From assembly GCF_042650605.1 (NCBI RefSeq), contig NZ_JBHSBN010000001.1, forward strand, positions 248,001 through 312,000: a stretch of 64,000 bases of DNA. The letters run 5' to 3'. This DNA comes from Micromonospora_J zhanjiangensis (GTDB lineage: Bacteria; Actinomycetota; Actinomycetes; Mycobacteriales; Micromonosporaceae). The notes under the pieces are model-generated. The model saw only the letters and a program-made list of their open reading frames with translations, was not told where the DNA came from and made no database searches. The translations under genes were made by a program, and so were the position numbers. This document shows, in pieces, positions 23,334 to 31,728 of the stretch (the first letter of the stretch is position 1; every line of letters begins with the position of its first letter).

Positions 23334-24185
23334 TCAGGCCGGCGCGGGTGGGCCGTCCGCCACGGCGGACCACGGGACGGTGATCTCGCCGAGTCGCCAC
23401 CGGGTCGGGTCGACCACCGGCCAGCCGGCCGCGCGGACCGCCCCGACGGCGCGGATCCAGCGCTGCCGCGGCCCGAACGTCGCGTACGGGGCGGCGTCCC
23501 GCCATCCGTCGTCCAACGCCCGGACCAGGGCGTGCACGCCGGTACCCGGCACGTTGTGGTGGATCAGGGCCTTGGGCAGTCGTTCGGCCAGGGCGGCCGG
23601 CCGGTCCAGTGTGGACAACCGGGCCGACAGGGTCAGCGTGCGCGGCCCGGTCCGGTCGATCAGCAGCCAGCCCGCCAGCCGGCCCACCTCGTCGCAGGTG
23701 CCCTCGACGAGCACCCCACCCGGGGCCAACCCGGCGGTCATCGTCCGCCAGGCGCCGGCGACCTCGGACTCGTCGTACTGGCGCAGCACGTTGAACGCGC
23801 GGACCAGCACCGGGCGCAGCCCGGCCAGCTCGAAGCCGCCCCGCCGGAAGGACAGGCCGGGCGGGTCGGCGACCGGCTGGGCGGCGGCCACCCGTACCGG
23901 ATCGATCTCCAGGCCGACCACCCGGACGTCCGGACGGACCGCGGCGGCCAGCCGGCGGCGCAGCTCGACGGCGGTCACCGGGGTGGCGCCGTAGCCGAGG
24001 TCGACCACGAGCGGCTCGGCCGCGTCGCGTAGCAGCCCGGCGCACCGGTGGGCGATCCAGTTGTCCACCCGGCGCAGCCGGTTGGGATTGGTGGTGCCCC
24101 GGGTGACCTCACCCACCGGCCGCCGGCCGCCCGCCGAGGGTCCGGCGGGTCGGGCCGTGCCGTCCGCCGGCCGGTACGGGCCCAT
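23334..24185 (-). CDS. SAM-dependent methyltransferase-like protein
   Basis: A 283-aa class I methyltransferase fold. Motif I is PLVVDLGYGATPVTAVELRRRL, motif II VRVVGLEIDPVRVAAAQ, motif III near RPVLVRAFNVLRQYDE and motif IV GGVLVEGTCDEVGR. The N-terminal 40 residues are Pro/Gly/Arg-rich. The substrate is unknown. ATG 24185 overlaps the stop of the SDR gene by one base (TGATG), so the two are co-translated. Confidence 0.75.
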   Translation of the reverse strand: MGPYRPADGTARPAGPSAGGRRPVGEVTRGTTNPNRLRRVDNWIAHRCAGLLRDAAEPLVVDLGYGATPVTAVELRRRLAAAVRPDVRVVGLEIDPVRVAAAQPVADPPGLSFRRGGFELAGLRPVLVRAFNVLRQYDESEVAGAWRTMTAGLAPGGVLVEGTCDEVGRLAGWLLIDRTGPRTLTLSARLSTLDRPAALAERLPKALIHHNVPGTGVHALVRALDDGWRDAAPYATFGPRQRWIRAVGAVRAAGWPVVDPTRWRLGEITVPWSAVADGPPAPA

Positions 24186-24949
24186 CAGCTCACCCGGTGC
24201 ACCTTGTGCTGGGCGGCCTGGGCCAGCGGGCGGACCACCAGCCGGTCGATGTTGACGTGCTGCGGGCGGGTGGCGCACCAGGCGATGCAGTCCGCGACGT
24301 CCTCGGCGACCAGCGGCTCCGGTACGCCCGCGTACACGGCCGCGGCGCGTTCCGCGTCGCCGTCGAACCGGACCAGGCCGAACTCGTCGGTCTTCACCAT
24401 GCCGGGGTCGATCTCCACCACCCGGATCGGCCGGCCGGACAACTCCAGTCGCAGCGTGCCGGTGAGCGCGGTCTGCGCGTGCTTCGCCGCGGTGTACCCG
24501 CCGCCGCCCTCGTAAACGGTGAACCCGGCGGTGGAACTGACCATGATCACCGTACCGGCGCCGGAGGCGTCCAGCGCCGGCAGCAGCGCCTTGGTCACCC
24601 GCAGGCTGCCGAGCACGTTCACGTCGTACATCCACTGCCAGTCGCCGATCGAGCCGTCCTCGACCGGGTCCAGGCCGCGCGCCCCGCCGGCGTTGTTGAC
24701 CAGTACGGTCACCGGGCCGGGCAGCCCGGCCGCGGCGGCCGCCAGCTCGGCGACCGACGAGTCCGAGGTCACGTCGCAGGTCACGGCGGTTGCCGTGCCA
24801 CCCGCGGCGGTGATGTCCTCGACCAGGCCGGTCAGCCGGTCGGTCCGCCGGGCGGCGGCCAGTACGTGGAAGCCCTCGGTGGCCAGCCGGCGCGCGGTGG
24901 CCGCGCCGATCCCGCTGGAGGCACCGGTGACGATGGCGACAGGCGTCAT
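24185..24949 (-). CDS. Short-chain dehydrogenase/reductase
   Basis: A 254-aa classical SDR: AIVTGASSGIGAATARRL (TGxxxGIG), VLVNNAGGARG (NNAG), a catalytic Ser in VMVSSTAGF, YTAAKHA (YxxxK) and EIDPGMVKTDEFG. It belongs to the YdfG/SDR-7C group, acting on 3-hydroxy acids or serine-like substrates. AACAAT ends 6 nt before the ATG, a possible leaderless promoter. It is first in a two-gene operon with the methyltransferase-like gene and divergent from mshA. Confidence 0.88.
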   Translation of the reverse strand: MTPVAIVTGASSGIGAATARRLATEGFHVLAAARRTDRLTGLVEDITAAGGTATAVTCDVTSDSSVAELAAAAAGLPGPVTVLVNNAGGARGLDPVEDGSIGDWQWMYDVNVLGSLRVTKALLPALDASGAGTVIMVSSTAGFTVYEGGGGYTAAKHAQTALTGTLRLELSGRPIRVVEIDPGMVKTDEFGLVRFDGDAERAAAVYAGVPEPLVAEDVADCIAWCATRPQHVNIDRLVVRPLAQAAQHKVHRVS

Positions 24950-25207
24950 CCGGCCATTGTTCCGCAGCCTCCCGGAAGCCGCCGCCGCAGCCCCGGCGGA
25001 GGTGTGCCGCAGGTCCCGGCCGGGCGGTCCGGTGACCCGCGCCGACACCCGGTTCTCCGGCCTACGCGGTGAGGCCACCGTCACACCGGCGTCGGGTACG
25101 GAACGCATGCTCGTCATCCGATCGGGAAGATGACGTGTTGCTCCGAGGTTTGTCCAAGGGGCACCCCGTCGTGCCGGCGGCAGCAAACCGTGACAAAAGG
25201 AGCGGAT

Positions 25208-26566
25208 GTGGCGGAAATGCACACCGGGGTCGCCCGACAGCGGGGTACCCAGCCATGGCCCGCCCCCCGGCGGATCGCGACGTTGTCGGTGCACACCTCG
25301 CCGCTGCACCAGCCCGGCACCGGCGACGCCGGTGGGATGAACGTCTACATCGTCGAGGTGGCCCGCCGGCTCGCGGACGCCGGCGTCGAGGTGGAGATCT
25401 TCACCCGGGCCACCGCCAGCGACCTGCCGCCGGTGGTGGAGATGGCGCCGGGAGTCCTGGTCCGGCACATCACCTCCGGACCGTTCGAGGGGCTGTCGAA
25501 GGAGGAACTGCCCGCCCAGCTGTGCGCCTTCACCACCGGCGTGCTGCGGGCCGAGGCCGCCCGGCCGCCCGGCTACTACGACCTGATCCACTCGCACTAC
25601 TGGCTCTCCGGCCAGGTCGGCTGGCTGGCCAAGGAGCGCTGGGGGGTGCCGCTGGTGCACACCGCGCACACCCTGGCGAAGGTGAAGAACGCCCGACTCG
25701 CCGCCGGGGACCGGCCCGAGCCCAAGGCCCGGGTGATCGGCGAGGAGCAGGTGATCGCCGAGGCCACCCGGCTGGTCGCCAACACCCGTGCCGAGGCCCG
25801 GGACCTGGTCGGCAGCTACGACGCGGACCCGGACCGGGTGAGCGTGGTCGAACCCGGGGTGGACCTGGAGCGGTTCCGGCCGCAACCGGGCGGCACGGTC
25901 GCGGCCCGGCGCCGGCTCGGCCTGCCCGAGACCGGGTACGTGGTCGCGTTCGCCGGTCGGATCCAGCCGCTCAAGGCCCCGGACGTGCTCCTGCGCGCCG
26001 TCGCCGAGCTGCGTCGACGCGATCCGGCGACCGCCGACCAGCTGACCGTGGTGATCGCCGGCGGCCCCAGCGGGAGCGGCCTGGACCGCCCGACCGGGCT
26101 GATCGAACTGGCCGCGTCGCTGGGCGTCACCGACCGGGTACGGTTCCTGCCGCCGCAGACCGGCGACGACCTGCCGGCGCTGTACCGGGCGGCCGACCTG
26201 GTCGCCGTGCCGTCGTACAACGAGTCGTTCGGCCTGGTCGCCCTGGAGGCGCAGGCCTGCGGTACGCCGGTGGTCGCCGCCGCGGTCGGCGGCCTGGTCA
26301 CCGCCGTGCGGGACGGGGTCAGCGGGCTGCTGGTGCCCGGCCACGACCCGACCGACTGGGCCCGGCGGCTCGGTGACCTGCTGCGTGCGCCGGCCCGGCG
26401 GGCGCAGCTGAGCCGGGGTGCCGTCCGGCACGCCAGCAACTTCTCCTGGGCGCGCACGGCGGCGGCGCTGCTGGACGTCTACCGTGGGGCGGTGGCGGAC
26501 CACCGCCACCGGCTGGCGTCGGCGCTGACCGGGGAGGCCGCCACGCTGCGGGCCTGCGCTCACTGA
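25208..26566 (+). CDS. mshA: D-inositol 3-phosphate glycosyltransferase
   Basis: A 452-aa GT4 enzyme that transfers GlcNAc from UDP-GlcNAc to 1L-myo-inositol 1-phosphate, the first step of mycothiol synthesis. Diagnostic residues are TLSVHTSPLHQPGTGDAGGMNVY, DLIHSHYWLSGQVGWLAKERWG, HTAHTLAKVKNARLA and the E-x7-E motif PSYNESFGLVALEAQACGTPVV. GTG 25208 has AAAAGGAG five nt upstream. It is followed by a ybjN gene as in mycobacteria (Rv0486-Rv0487). Confidence 0.95.
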   Translation: MAEMHTGVARQRGTQPWPAPRRIATLSVHTSPLHQPGTGDAGGMNVYIVEVARRLADAGVEVEIFTRATASDLPPVVEMAPGVLVRHITSGPFEGLSKEELPAQLCAFTTGVLRAEAARPPGYYDLIHSHYWLSGQVGWLAKERWGVPLVHTAHTLAKVKNARLAAGDRPEPKARVIGEEQVIAEATRLVANTRAEARDLVGSYDADPDRVSVVEPGVDLERFRPQPGGTVAARRRLGLPETGYVVAFAGRIQPLKAPDVLLRAVAELRRRDPATADQLTVVIAGGPSGSGLDRPTGLIELAASLGVTDRVRFLPPQTGDDLPALYRAADLVAVPSYNESFGLVALEAQACGTPVVAAAVGGLVTAVRDGVSGLLVPGHDPTDWARRLGDLLRAPARRAQLSRGAVRHASNFSWARTAAALLDVYRGAVADHRHRLASALTGEAATLRACAH

Positions 26567-26626
26567 GCGCAGACCGTCGGTCCACGGTGGACGGCGCGGG
26601 CGGCATCGAGTGGAGGTACGGGCGGC

Positions 26627-27166
26627 GTGACAGCGGAGCAACGTTCGACGCGCGGCGAGGTCGCGGCCCTGATCGAGGCGGTGTGCGCCGAGCGGGAGTT
26701 GCCCTGCGAGTCCACCGGTGAGTTCTCCTACGCGGTGACCCTGCCCGGGACGCACAAGCTCAAGACGATCTGCAACCTGATCGTCGGGGAGCACGCGCTG
26801 CGGGTCGAGGCGTTCGTCATGCGTCAGCCGGACGAGCGCCGCGAGGAACTGTGGTCCTGGTTGCTGCAGCGCAACGCGCGGATGTACGGCGTGGCCTTCT
26901 CCATCGACGCGACCGGCGACATCTATCTCACCGGTCGGGTCGGCCTGTCCGGTGTGTCCGAGGACGAGTTGGACCGGCTGCTCGGCTCGGTGCTCAGCTA
27001 CGCGGACGAGTCGTTCGACACGATGCTGGAGATCGGATTCGGCGGCGCCATCCGGCGTGAGTGGGAATGGCGGGTCAAGCGCGGCGAGTCGCTGGCCAAC
27101 CTGCAGGCGTTCGCCCACCTCTTCGAGCCCACGACATCCCCTCCGGCGGGTTCAGACCGGTCCTGA
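26627..27166 (+). CDS. YbjN-domain protein
   Basis: A 179-aa YbjN-fold (T3SS chaperone-like) protein: LPCESTGEFSYAVTLPGTHKLKTICNLIVGEHALRVEAFVMRQP, then RMYGVAFSIDATGDIYLTGRVGL and the helix DELDRLLGSVLSYADESFDTMLEIGF. It corresponds to Rv0487. Function unknown; it is commonly retained between mshA and gpmA in actinobacteria. It starts at GTG 26627, 60 nt after mshA. Confidence 0.85.
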   Translation: MTAEQRSTRGEVAALIEAVCAERELPCESTGEFSYAVTLPGTHKLKTICNLIVGEHALRVEAFVMRQPDERREELWSWLLQRNARMYGVAFSIDATGDIYLTGRVGLSGVSEDELDRLLGSVLSYADESFDTMLEIGFGGAIRREWEWRVKRGESLANLQAFAHLFEPTTSPPAGSDRS

Positions 27167-27234
27167 CGGGTATCCGCGCCGTGCGGCGCGGAGGGCGTCG
27201 CGTGGGCCAGGACACACTGTCGAGGGGGCGTTCC

Positions 27235-28014
27235 ATGGCGCAGCGAAGCAGTTCGGGTCGCGGCGGGACCGCGACCGCCGCCCGGAACCGGACGAGTTCG
27301 ACCATCGGGCCCGAACAGATCGGTCGGCTCCGGGTGGACGAGATCCGTAGTCGGCTGAAGAAACGCGGCGTACCGGGCATCTGGTCGCTGCGCAAGGATC
27401 AACTCGTCAAGGCGTTGATGCGGGTGATGAGCGCCGACAAGCGGGGCAGCGCCGGACCGGGCAAGAAGAGCACCCGCCCGGCGCGCAAGAGCGCGGCGAC
27501 CGCCCGTACGTCCACCGGCACGGCCTCGGCCCGGCGCGGCACGGTGTCGGCCCGGAAGCCACCCTCGTCCTCGACGAGCGCGAAGAAGGCGCAGCCGTCG
27601 TCGGCGCCCGGGAAGACCGCGCCGTCGTCGGCCGGGCGCACCGGGATCCGCACCGGGAAGAACATGTCCCGCTCCCTGCGGTACGCCCAGCAGATCGGCT
27701 CGCCGAGCGAGCAGCCGGAACGGCCGGGGCGCAGCCTGGTCACCACGAACCACGAGGTGATCAAGCGGTGGGCCCGGGCCCGGCAGGCCAAGCCGGCCAC
27801 CATCGAGGGGACCATGCGGGCGGGCCGGCCCGGCGTGCTGACCTTCGACTTCCCGGGCTGGCGGACCGGGGGCAAGCTGAAGCAGGTCACCTGGGAGGAC
27901 TGGCTGCGTACCTTCGACAGTCGCCGGGTCAACTTCATCTACCAGGAGCAGAAGTCGGATGGGCGACAGAGCAATTTCTTCCGTACCGAGTCACCCGACC
28001 GGGAGTCCGCCTGA
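27235..28014 (+). CDS. Rho N-terminal/SAP-like domain protein with basic linker
   Basis: A 259-aa protein with three parts. Residues 20-62 are a helical Rho_N/SAP-like motif (IGRLRVDEIRSRLKKRGVPGIWSLRKDQLVKALMRVM). Residues 65-145 are a Lys/Ser/Ala-rich disordered linker. A C-terminal domain follows (TTNHEVIKRWARARQAKPATIEG, VLTFDFPGW, TWEDWLRTFDSRRVNFIYQE), familiar from bacterial hypothetical proteins. It probably binds nucleic acid. GAGGGGG precedes the ATG by about 6 nt. Confidence 0.75.
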   Translation: MAQRSSSGRGGTATAARNRTSSTIGPEQIGRLRVDEIRSRLKKRGVPGIWSLRKDQLVKALMRVMSADKRGSAGPGKKSTRPARKSAATARTSTGTASARRGTVSARKPPSSSTSAKKAQPSSAPGKTAPSSAGRTGIRTGKNMSRSLRYAQQIGSPSEQPERPGRSLVTTNHEVIKRWARARQAKPATIEGTMRAGRPGVLTFDFPGWRTGGKLKQVTWEDWLRTFDSRRVNFIYQEQKSDGRQSNFFRTESPDRESA

Positions 28015-28454
28015 AGAGCGGCGGAATGATTCCGGGTGCTAACCGGTTGACCCACAGATACGACGCCGGAAGTCGATGTGACCCGCGAGACATGAGAACC
28101 GGGTTGTGTGGGTATTCCGACGACAACTACCGTTGTCCCACGCGCCACGCCCATATCGGCTTGGGGAAGCCGTGAATCACACAGATTCATTTCATGGGTC
28201 GCGGCGCTCGAAAGCGGGTGGCATTGCCGTTGGGGGACGGCGCCACCTGAGACCGGCGGGTGCGAGCGGGCGACGCTTACGGGGGTGAGTGTCGCCCGCC
28301 CCCGCCGGGCGCTTTCCGGTACGGCCAGGGCCGGCCCGCGGCAGACCGCGTCGGCCGGCCCTCGCCGTACCGGGTGGGCCCCCGCCGGGTCGGCCGGCCG
28401 GCGGTTACGAGGCGGGGCAGCCCTCGCCGTACCCGGCCCGGGTGGCCGGCGTGG
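28015..28454. other. 440-bp intergenic region with a terminator-like hairpin
   Basis: The region lies between convergent genes. Its first 250 bp are less GC-rich than the flanks and contain a short inverted repeat GACAAC/GTTGTC near 28123-28138. A hairpin GCGGGCGAC (28266-28274) with GTCGCCCGC (28291-28299) probably terminates one or both transcripts. A 38-codon ORF from GTG 28172 is possible but has no support. No riboswitch was recognised. Confidence 0.5.
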
Positions 28455-29780
28455 TCACGACGTGGAACGGGCGGCGGCCAGGGCCGGGGGTGACGCGGTC
28501 GTGGCGGTCTCGGCCGGTTTGGGCATCGCGGTGGCCGGCAACGGCTCGGCCGGTGCGACGGCCGGGCGCAGCGCCGCGGCCTGCCGTTCCCGGGCCGGAC
28601 CGGAGATCAGGTGGACCAGGGCGACCAGGCCGCCCACCGCGCCGCAGCCGAGCCAGAGCGCGGTGTTGCCGGCCTGCTGACGGACCAGGCCACCCAGCAC
28701 CGGGCCGGCGGCCGCGGCGACCTGCCAGGACAGCGAGAACATTCCCTGGTAGCGACCGCGGTACGCGACCGGGGACAACTCGCCGAGCAGGGTGGCGTTG
28801 GACGGTGAGTTGAGCATCTCGCCGACGGTCCAGATCAGCACGGTCAGCGCGTAGAGCCAGGCGGTGCCGGCGAACGCGGTGAGCGCGAAGCCGACGCCCA
28901 TCACCGCCGCCGCCAGCGCCAGCACGTGCGACCGGCTGCGGTCCCGGATCAGCCGGGGGACGAACAACTGGCCGACCACGATCAGCACCCCGTTCAGCGC
29001 GATCACCGTGCCGTAGCTGCTCGGGCTCAGCCCGTCCTGCGCCATCGCGATCGGCAGCATCGAGGCGTGTTGCAGGAAGACCAGCGCCGAGAACAGGTTG
29101 AGCACGACGAAGCCGAGGAACACCCGGTCGGTCAGCACCACCCGCAGGCCGCCGCGACCGGGCAGCCCGACGGCCGGACCGGCCGCTCGCACCGGCCGCT
29201 CGGAGCGGGTCTCCGGCACCTTCAGGAAGATCACGAGGGCGGTGACCAGCGTGGTGGCCGCGTCGATCACGAACAGCAGCAGGTAGTTGGTCTGGGCGGC
29301 GAACCCGGCGAGCACCGACGCGCAGGCGAAGCCCAGGTTCAGCGCCCAGTAGTTGAGGGAGAACGCCTTCAGCCGATCCCGTTCCGGCACGACGTCGACC
29401 ATCATCGCGCCGAACGCCGGCCGGGCGCCCTCGGCGAAGGCGCCGAGCAGCAACGCGGTGCCGGCGACCGGCCACAGGTCGTGGACGAACCCCAGGGTGA
29501 GCATCATGCCGGCCGCGCCGAGCTGCGCGGTCAGCAACGTGGGCTTGCGTCCCCACCGATCGGCGAGCGTGCCACCCAGCATGGTGCCGACCGCTCCGCC
29601 GACGCCCCACATGCCCAGCACCAGGCCGGCCTCCAGGGCGGTGAAGCCCCGGGCGGTGGTGAGGTAGATGGCCAGGAAGATCAGGACGAACGAGCCGAGC
29701 TTGTTGATCAGGGTGCCGGTCCACAGGTACCAGAAGGTCCGGGGCAGGCCGCCCGTGGTGTCCCGGAACCATCCGCGCAT
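28455..29780 (-). CDS. Major facilitator superfamily transporter
   Basis: A 441-aa MFS exporter with 12 hydrophobic helices. The loop 2-3 motif is GTLADRWGRKPTL (GxLaDrxGrkxxl) and PVAYRGRYQG is the equivalent in the second half. It belongs to the DHA1-like drug/metabolite exporters, and the substrate is unknown. The Ala/Pro-rich tail is cytoplasmic. ATG 29780 is preferred to GTG 29789. It is divergent from gpmA. Confidence 0.88.
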   Translation of the reverse strand: MRGWFRDTTGGLPRTFWYLWTGTLINKLGSFVLIFLAIYLTTARGFTALEAGLVLGMWGVGGAVGTMLGGTLADRWGRKPTLLTAQLGAAGMMLTLGFVHDLWPVAGTALLLGAFAEGARPAFGAMMVDVVPERDRLKAFSLNYWALNLGFACASVLAGFAAQTNYLLLFVIDAATTLVTALVIFLKVPETRSERPVRAAGPAVGLPGRGGLRVVLTDRVFLGFVVLNLFSALVFLQHASMLPIAMAQDGLSPSSYGTVIALNGVLIVVGQLFVPRLIRDRSRSHVLALAAAVMGVGFALTAFAGTAWLYALTVLIWTVGEMLNSPSNATLLGELSPVAYRGRYQGMFSLSWQVAAAAGPVLGGLVRQQAGNTALWLGCGAVGGLVALVHLISGPARERQAAALRPAVAPAEPLPATAMPKPAETATTASPPALAAARSTS

Positions 29781-29940
29781 CGTCCGCACCCCCGTACGTC
29801 TTCGCTATGTAATGACCAAATCCGCAGATCCGCCTTACAACCTAGTTGTCGGGCCGGCCGCCGGTCAGCCCGTTTTCCACGTGGTGGTCGTCACCCCGGA
29901 CCGGTGGGTGCCGGCGCACCGGGTCGGGCAGGATGCAGCT

Positions 29941-30744
29941 ATGACTGCGAGCGCGAATGGTGCGTCGGCGGGCGGCCAGGTGGCGGCCGAGGGGGCCTCG
30001 GTCGGCACGGTGGTCCTGCTCCGGCACGGCGAGAGCGACTGGAACGCCAAGAACCTCTTCACCGGCTGGGTCGACGTCGACCTGACCGCCAAGGGCGAGG
30101 CCGAGGCCCGGCGCGGCGGCGAGCTGCTGCGCGAGCACGGCCTGCTGCCCGACGTGGTGCACACCAGCGTGCTGCGCCGGGCGATCCGCACGTCCGAGCT
30201 GGCGCTGCACACCGCGGACCGGCACTGGATCGCGGTCCGCCGGTCGTGGCGGCTCAACGAGCGGCACTACGGCGCGCTCCAGGGCAAGGACAAGAAGCAG
30301 ACCCTCCAGGAGTACGGCGAGGAGCAGTTCATGCTCTGGCGCCGGTCGTACGACACCCCGCCGCCACCGATCGACGACAACGACGAGTGGTCCCAGGCCG
30401 GCGACCCGCGGTACGCGTTGCTGCCGCCGGAGCTGATGCCGCGGACCGAGTGCCTCAAGGACGTCGTCGAGCGGATGCTGCCGTACTGGTACGACTCGAT
30501 CGTGCCGGACGTGCTGGCCGGCCGGACCGTGCTGGTCGCCGCGCACGGCAATTCGCTGCGGGCCCTGGTCAAGCACCTGGACGGCATCTCCGACGAGGCG
30601 ATCGCCAAGCTGAACATCCCGACCGGCATCCCGCTGCGCTACGACCTCGACGCGTCACTGCGTCCGCTGGTCTCCGGCGGCGCCTACCTGGACCCGGAGG
30701 CGGCCAAGGAGGCCACCGCCGCCGTCGCCAACCAGGGCCGCTGA
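29941..30744 (+). CDS. gpmA: 2,3-bisphosphoglycerate-dependent phosphoglycerate mutase
   Basis: A 267-aa glycolytic enzyme interconverting 3- and 2-phosphoglycerate. VVLLRHGESDWNAKNLFTGW contains the RHG motif (Arg28-His29). HTSVLRRAIRTSELAL, RSWRLNERHYGALQGKDKKQT and VAAHGNSLRALVKHLDGIS (second active His) are all intact. An N-terminal extension of about 20 residues is Ala/Gly-rich. CAGGAT ends 6 nt before the ATG, suggesting a leaderless mRNA. Confidence 0.95.
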   Translation: MTASANGASAGGQVAAEGASVGTVVLLRHGESDWNAKNLFTGWVDVDLTAKGEAEARRGGELLREHGLLPDVVHTSVLRRAIRTSELALHTADRHWIAVRRSWRLNERHYGALQGKDKKQTLQEYGEEQFMLWRRSYDTPPPPIDDNDEWSQAGDPRYALLPPELMPRTECLKDVVERMLPYWYDSIVPDVLAGRTVLVAAHGNSLRALVKHLDGISDEAIAKLNIPTGIPLRYDLDASLRPLVSGGAYLDPEAAKEATAAVANQGR

Positions 30745-30818
30745 CCCGTCCGCCGGCCGTCGACTCCGCCGTCCGGGCGGGGCCGGCGGCCGGCGTGGTC
30801 GCGCCCGGTCAGGCCGGA

Positions 30819-30842
30819 GCCCCGCTCGCGGACGAGCGGGGC
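30819..30842. terminator. Bidirectional terminator between gpmA and phoU
   Basis: Ten-base perfect arms GCCCCGCTCG (30819-30828) and CGAGCGGGGC (30833-30842) with a 4-nt loop lie between two converging genes. Confidence 0.6.
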
Positions 30843-30861
30843 GCACTGGGCCGCCGGGCGG

Positions 30862-31506
30862 TCAGGCCGTGGGCTCGCCGGTGATCAGGTAGACGACCCG
30901 CTGGCCGGCGTTCACCGCGTGGTCGGCGAACCGCTCGTAGAACCGGCCCAGCAGGGTCGCGTCGATCGCCGTCTCCACCCCGTACGGCCAGTCGTCGCTG
31001 AGCAGCACGGCGAACAGGCTGCGGTGCAGGTCGTCCATTGCGTCGTCGTCCCGGTCCAGCTCGGCGGCCCGGTCGGCGTCCGGCTTGGACAGCACGGTGC
31101 CGATCTTCTCGGCCATCCGGTCGGCCACCCCGGCCATCTCGGTGAAGACCTTGCGCAGCTCGGCCGGTACCGCCGGCGACGGGTGCCGGCGCAACGCGGT
31201 CTTCGCCACGTGGTCGGCCAGGTCGCCCATCCGTTCCAGGTCGGCGGCGACGTGCAGTGCGGTGATCACCGCCCGCAGGTCCGAGGCGACCGGGGCCTGC
31301 CGGGCCAGCAGGTCGCACACCCGTTCCTCGACCTGCCGGTAGATGCTGTCCACCTCGGCGTCCTGGGCGATCACCGTCTCGGCGGCCTTCCGGTCGGCGG
31401 TGAGCAGCGCCCTGGTGGCCTGGCGCATCGCGGCCCGTACGGCCTCGGCCATGTCCACCAGTAGCTGGCTGACGATGTGCAGATCGGCCCGGAACTCGTC
31501 GCGCAT
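30862..31506 (-). CDS. phoU: Phosphate-signalling complex protein PhoU
   Basis: A 214-aa all-helical PhoU with two three-helix repeats: FRADLHIVSQLLVDMAEAVRAAM, DLERMGDLADHVAKTALRRHP, DAMDDLHRSLFAVLL and RFYERFADHAVNAGQRVVYLITGE. The two E/DxxxD metal-binding motifs (ERMGDLADH; ERFADHAVN) are present. PhoU restrains the SenX3-type kinase when phosphate is ample. It is divergent from senX3 with Pho-box-like repeats between them. Confidence 0.95.
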   Translation of the reverse strand: MRDEFRADLHIVSQLLVDMAEAVRAAMRQATRALLTADRKAAETVIAQDAEVDSIYRQVEERVCDLLARQAPVASDLRAVITALHVAADLERMGDLADHVAKTALRRHPSPAVPAELRKVFTEMAGVADRMAEKIGTVLSKPDADRAAELDRDDDAMDDLHRSLFAVLLSDDWPYGVETAIDATLLGRFYERFADHAVNAGQRVVYLITGEPTA

Positions 31507-31617
31507 GGATCACGTCCTGTGGTCGGGGTGGCCACCGGTACCCGGTCGGGGCCGCGACGGTGGCCGGAAGGGGATGCCGGCTGTGCGGCCAACCGTAGGT
31601 GGGTCGGGCTGCGGCGA

Positions 31618-31656
31618 GGTGAACGCCGGTGAACGACAACAGACCGGAGGGTGAAC
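31618..31656. promoter_or_regulatory. Pho-box-like repeats between phoU and senX3
   Basis: On the minus strand GTTCACC occurs three times (plus positions 31618-31624, 31628-31634, 31650-31656), at spacings of 10 and 22 bp. GTTCACC-type direct repeats of about 11 bp are the PHO box bound by actinobacterial PhoP/RegX3, so the locus is probably autoregulated. Confidence 0.55.
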
Positions 31657-31728
31657 TTCTGCCAATCTGGCAGTGTTATGCCCTACTTTGCGAAGTTTCC
31701 AGGTTAACAATGACCCTACGATCGCCAG

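Noticed and set aside
24185..27118. 977-codon minus-strand frame
   Set aside because: Only the last 255 codons (the SDR) are real. The rest is antisense to mshA and ybjN.
28106..28288. 60-codon ORF and possible riboswitch in the 440-bp gap
   Set aside because: The ORF has no good start and no family. Short stems are present but no known riboswitch pattern could be matched.
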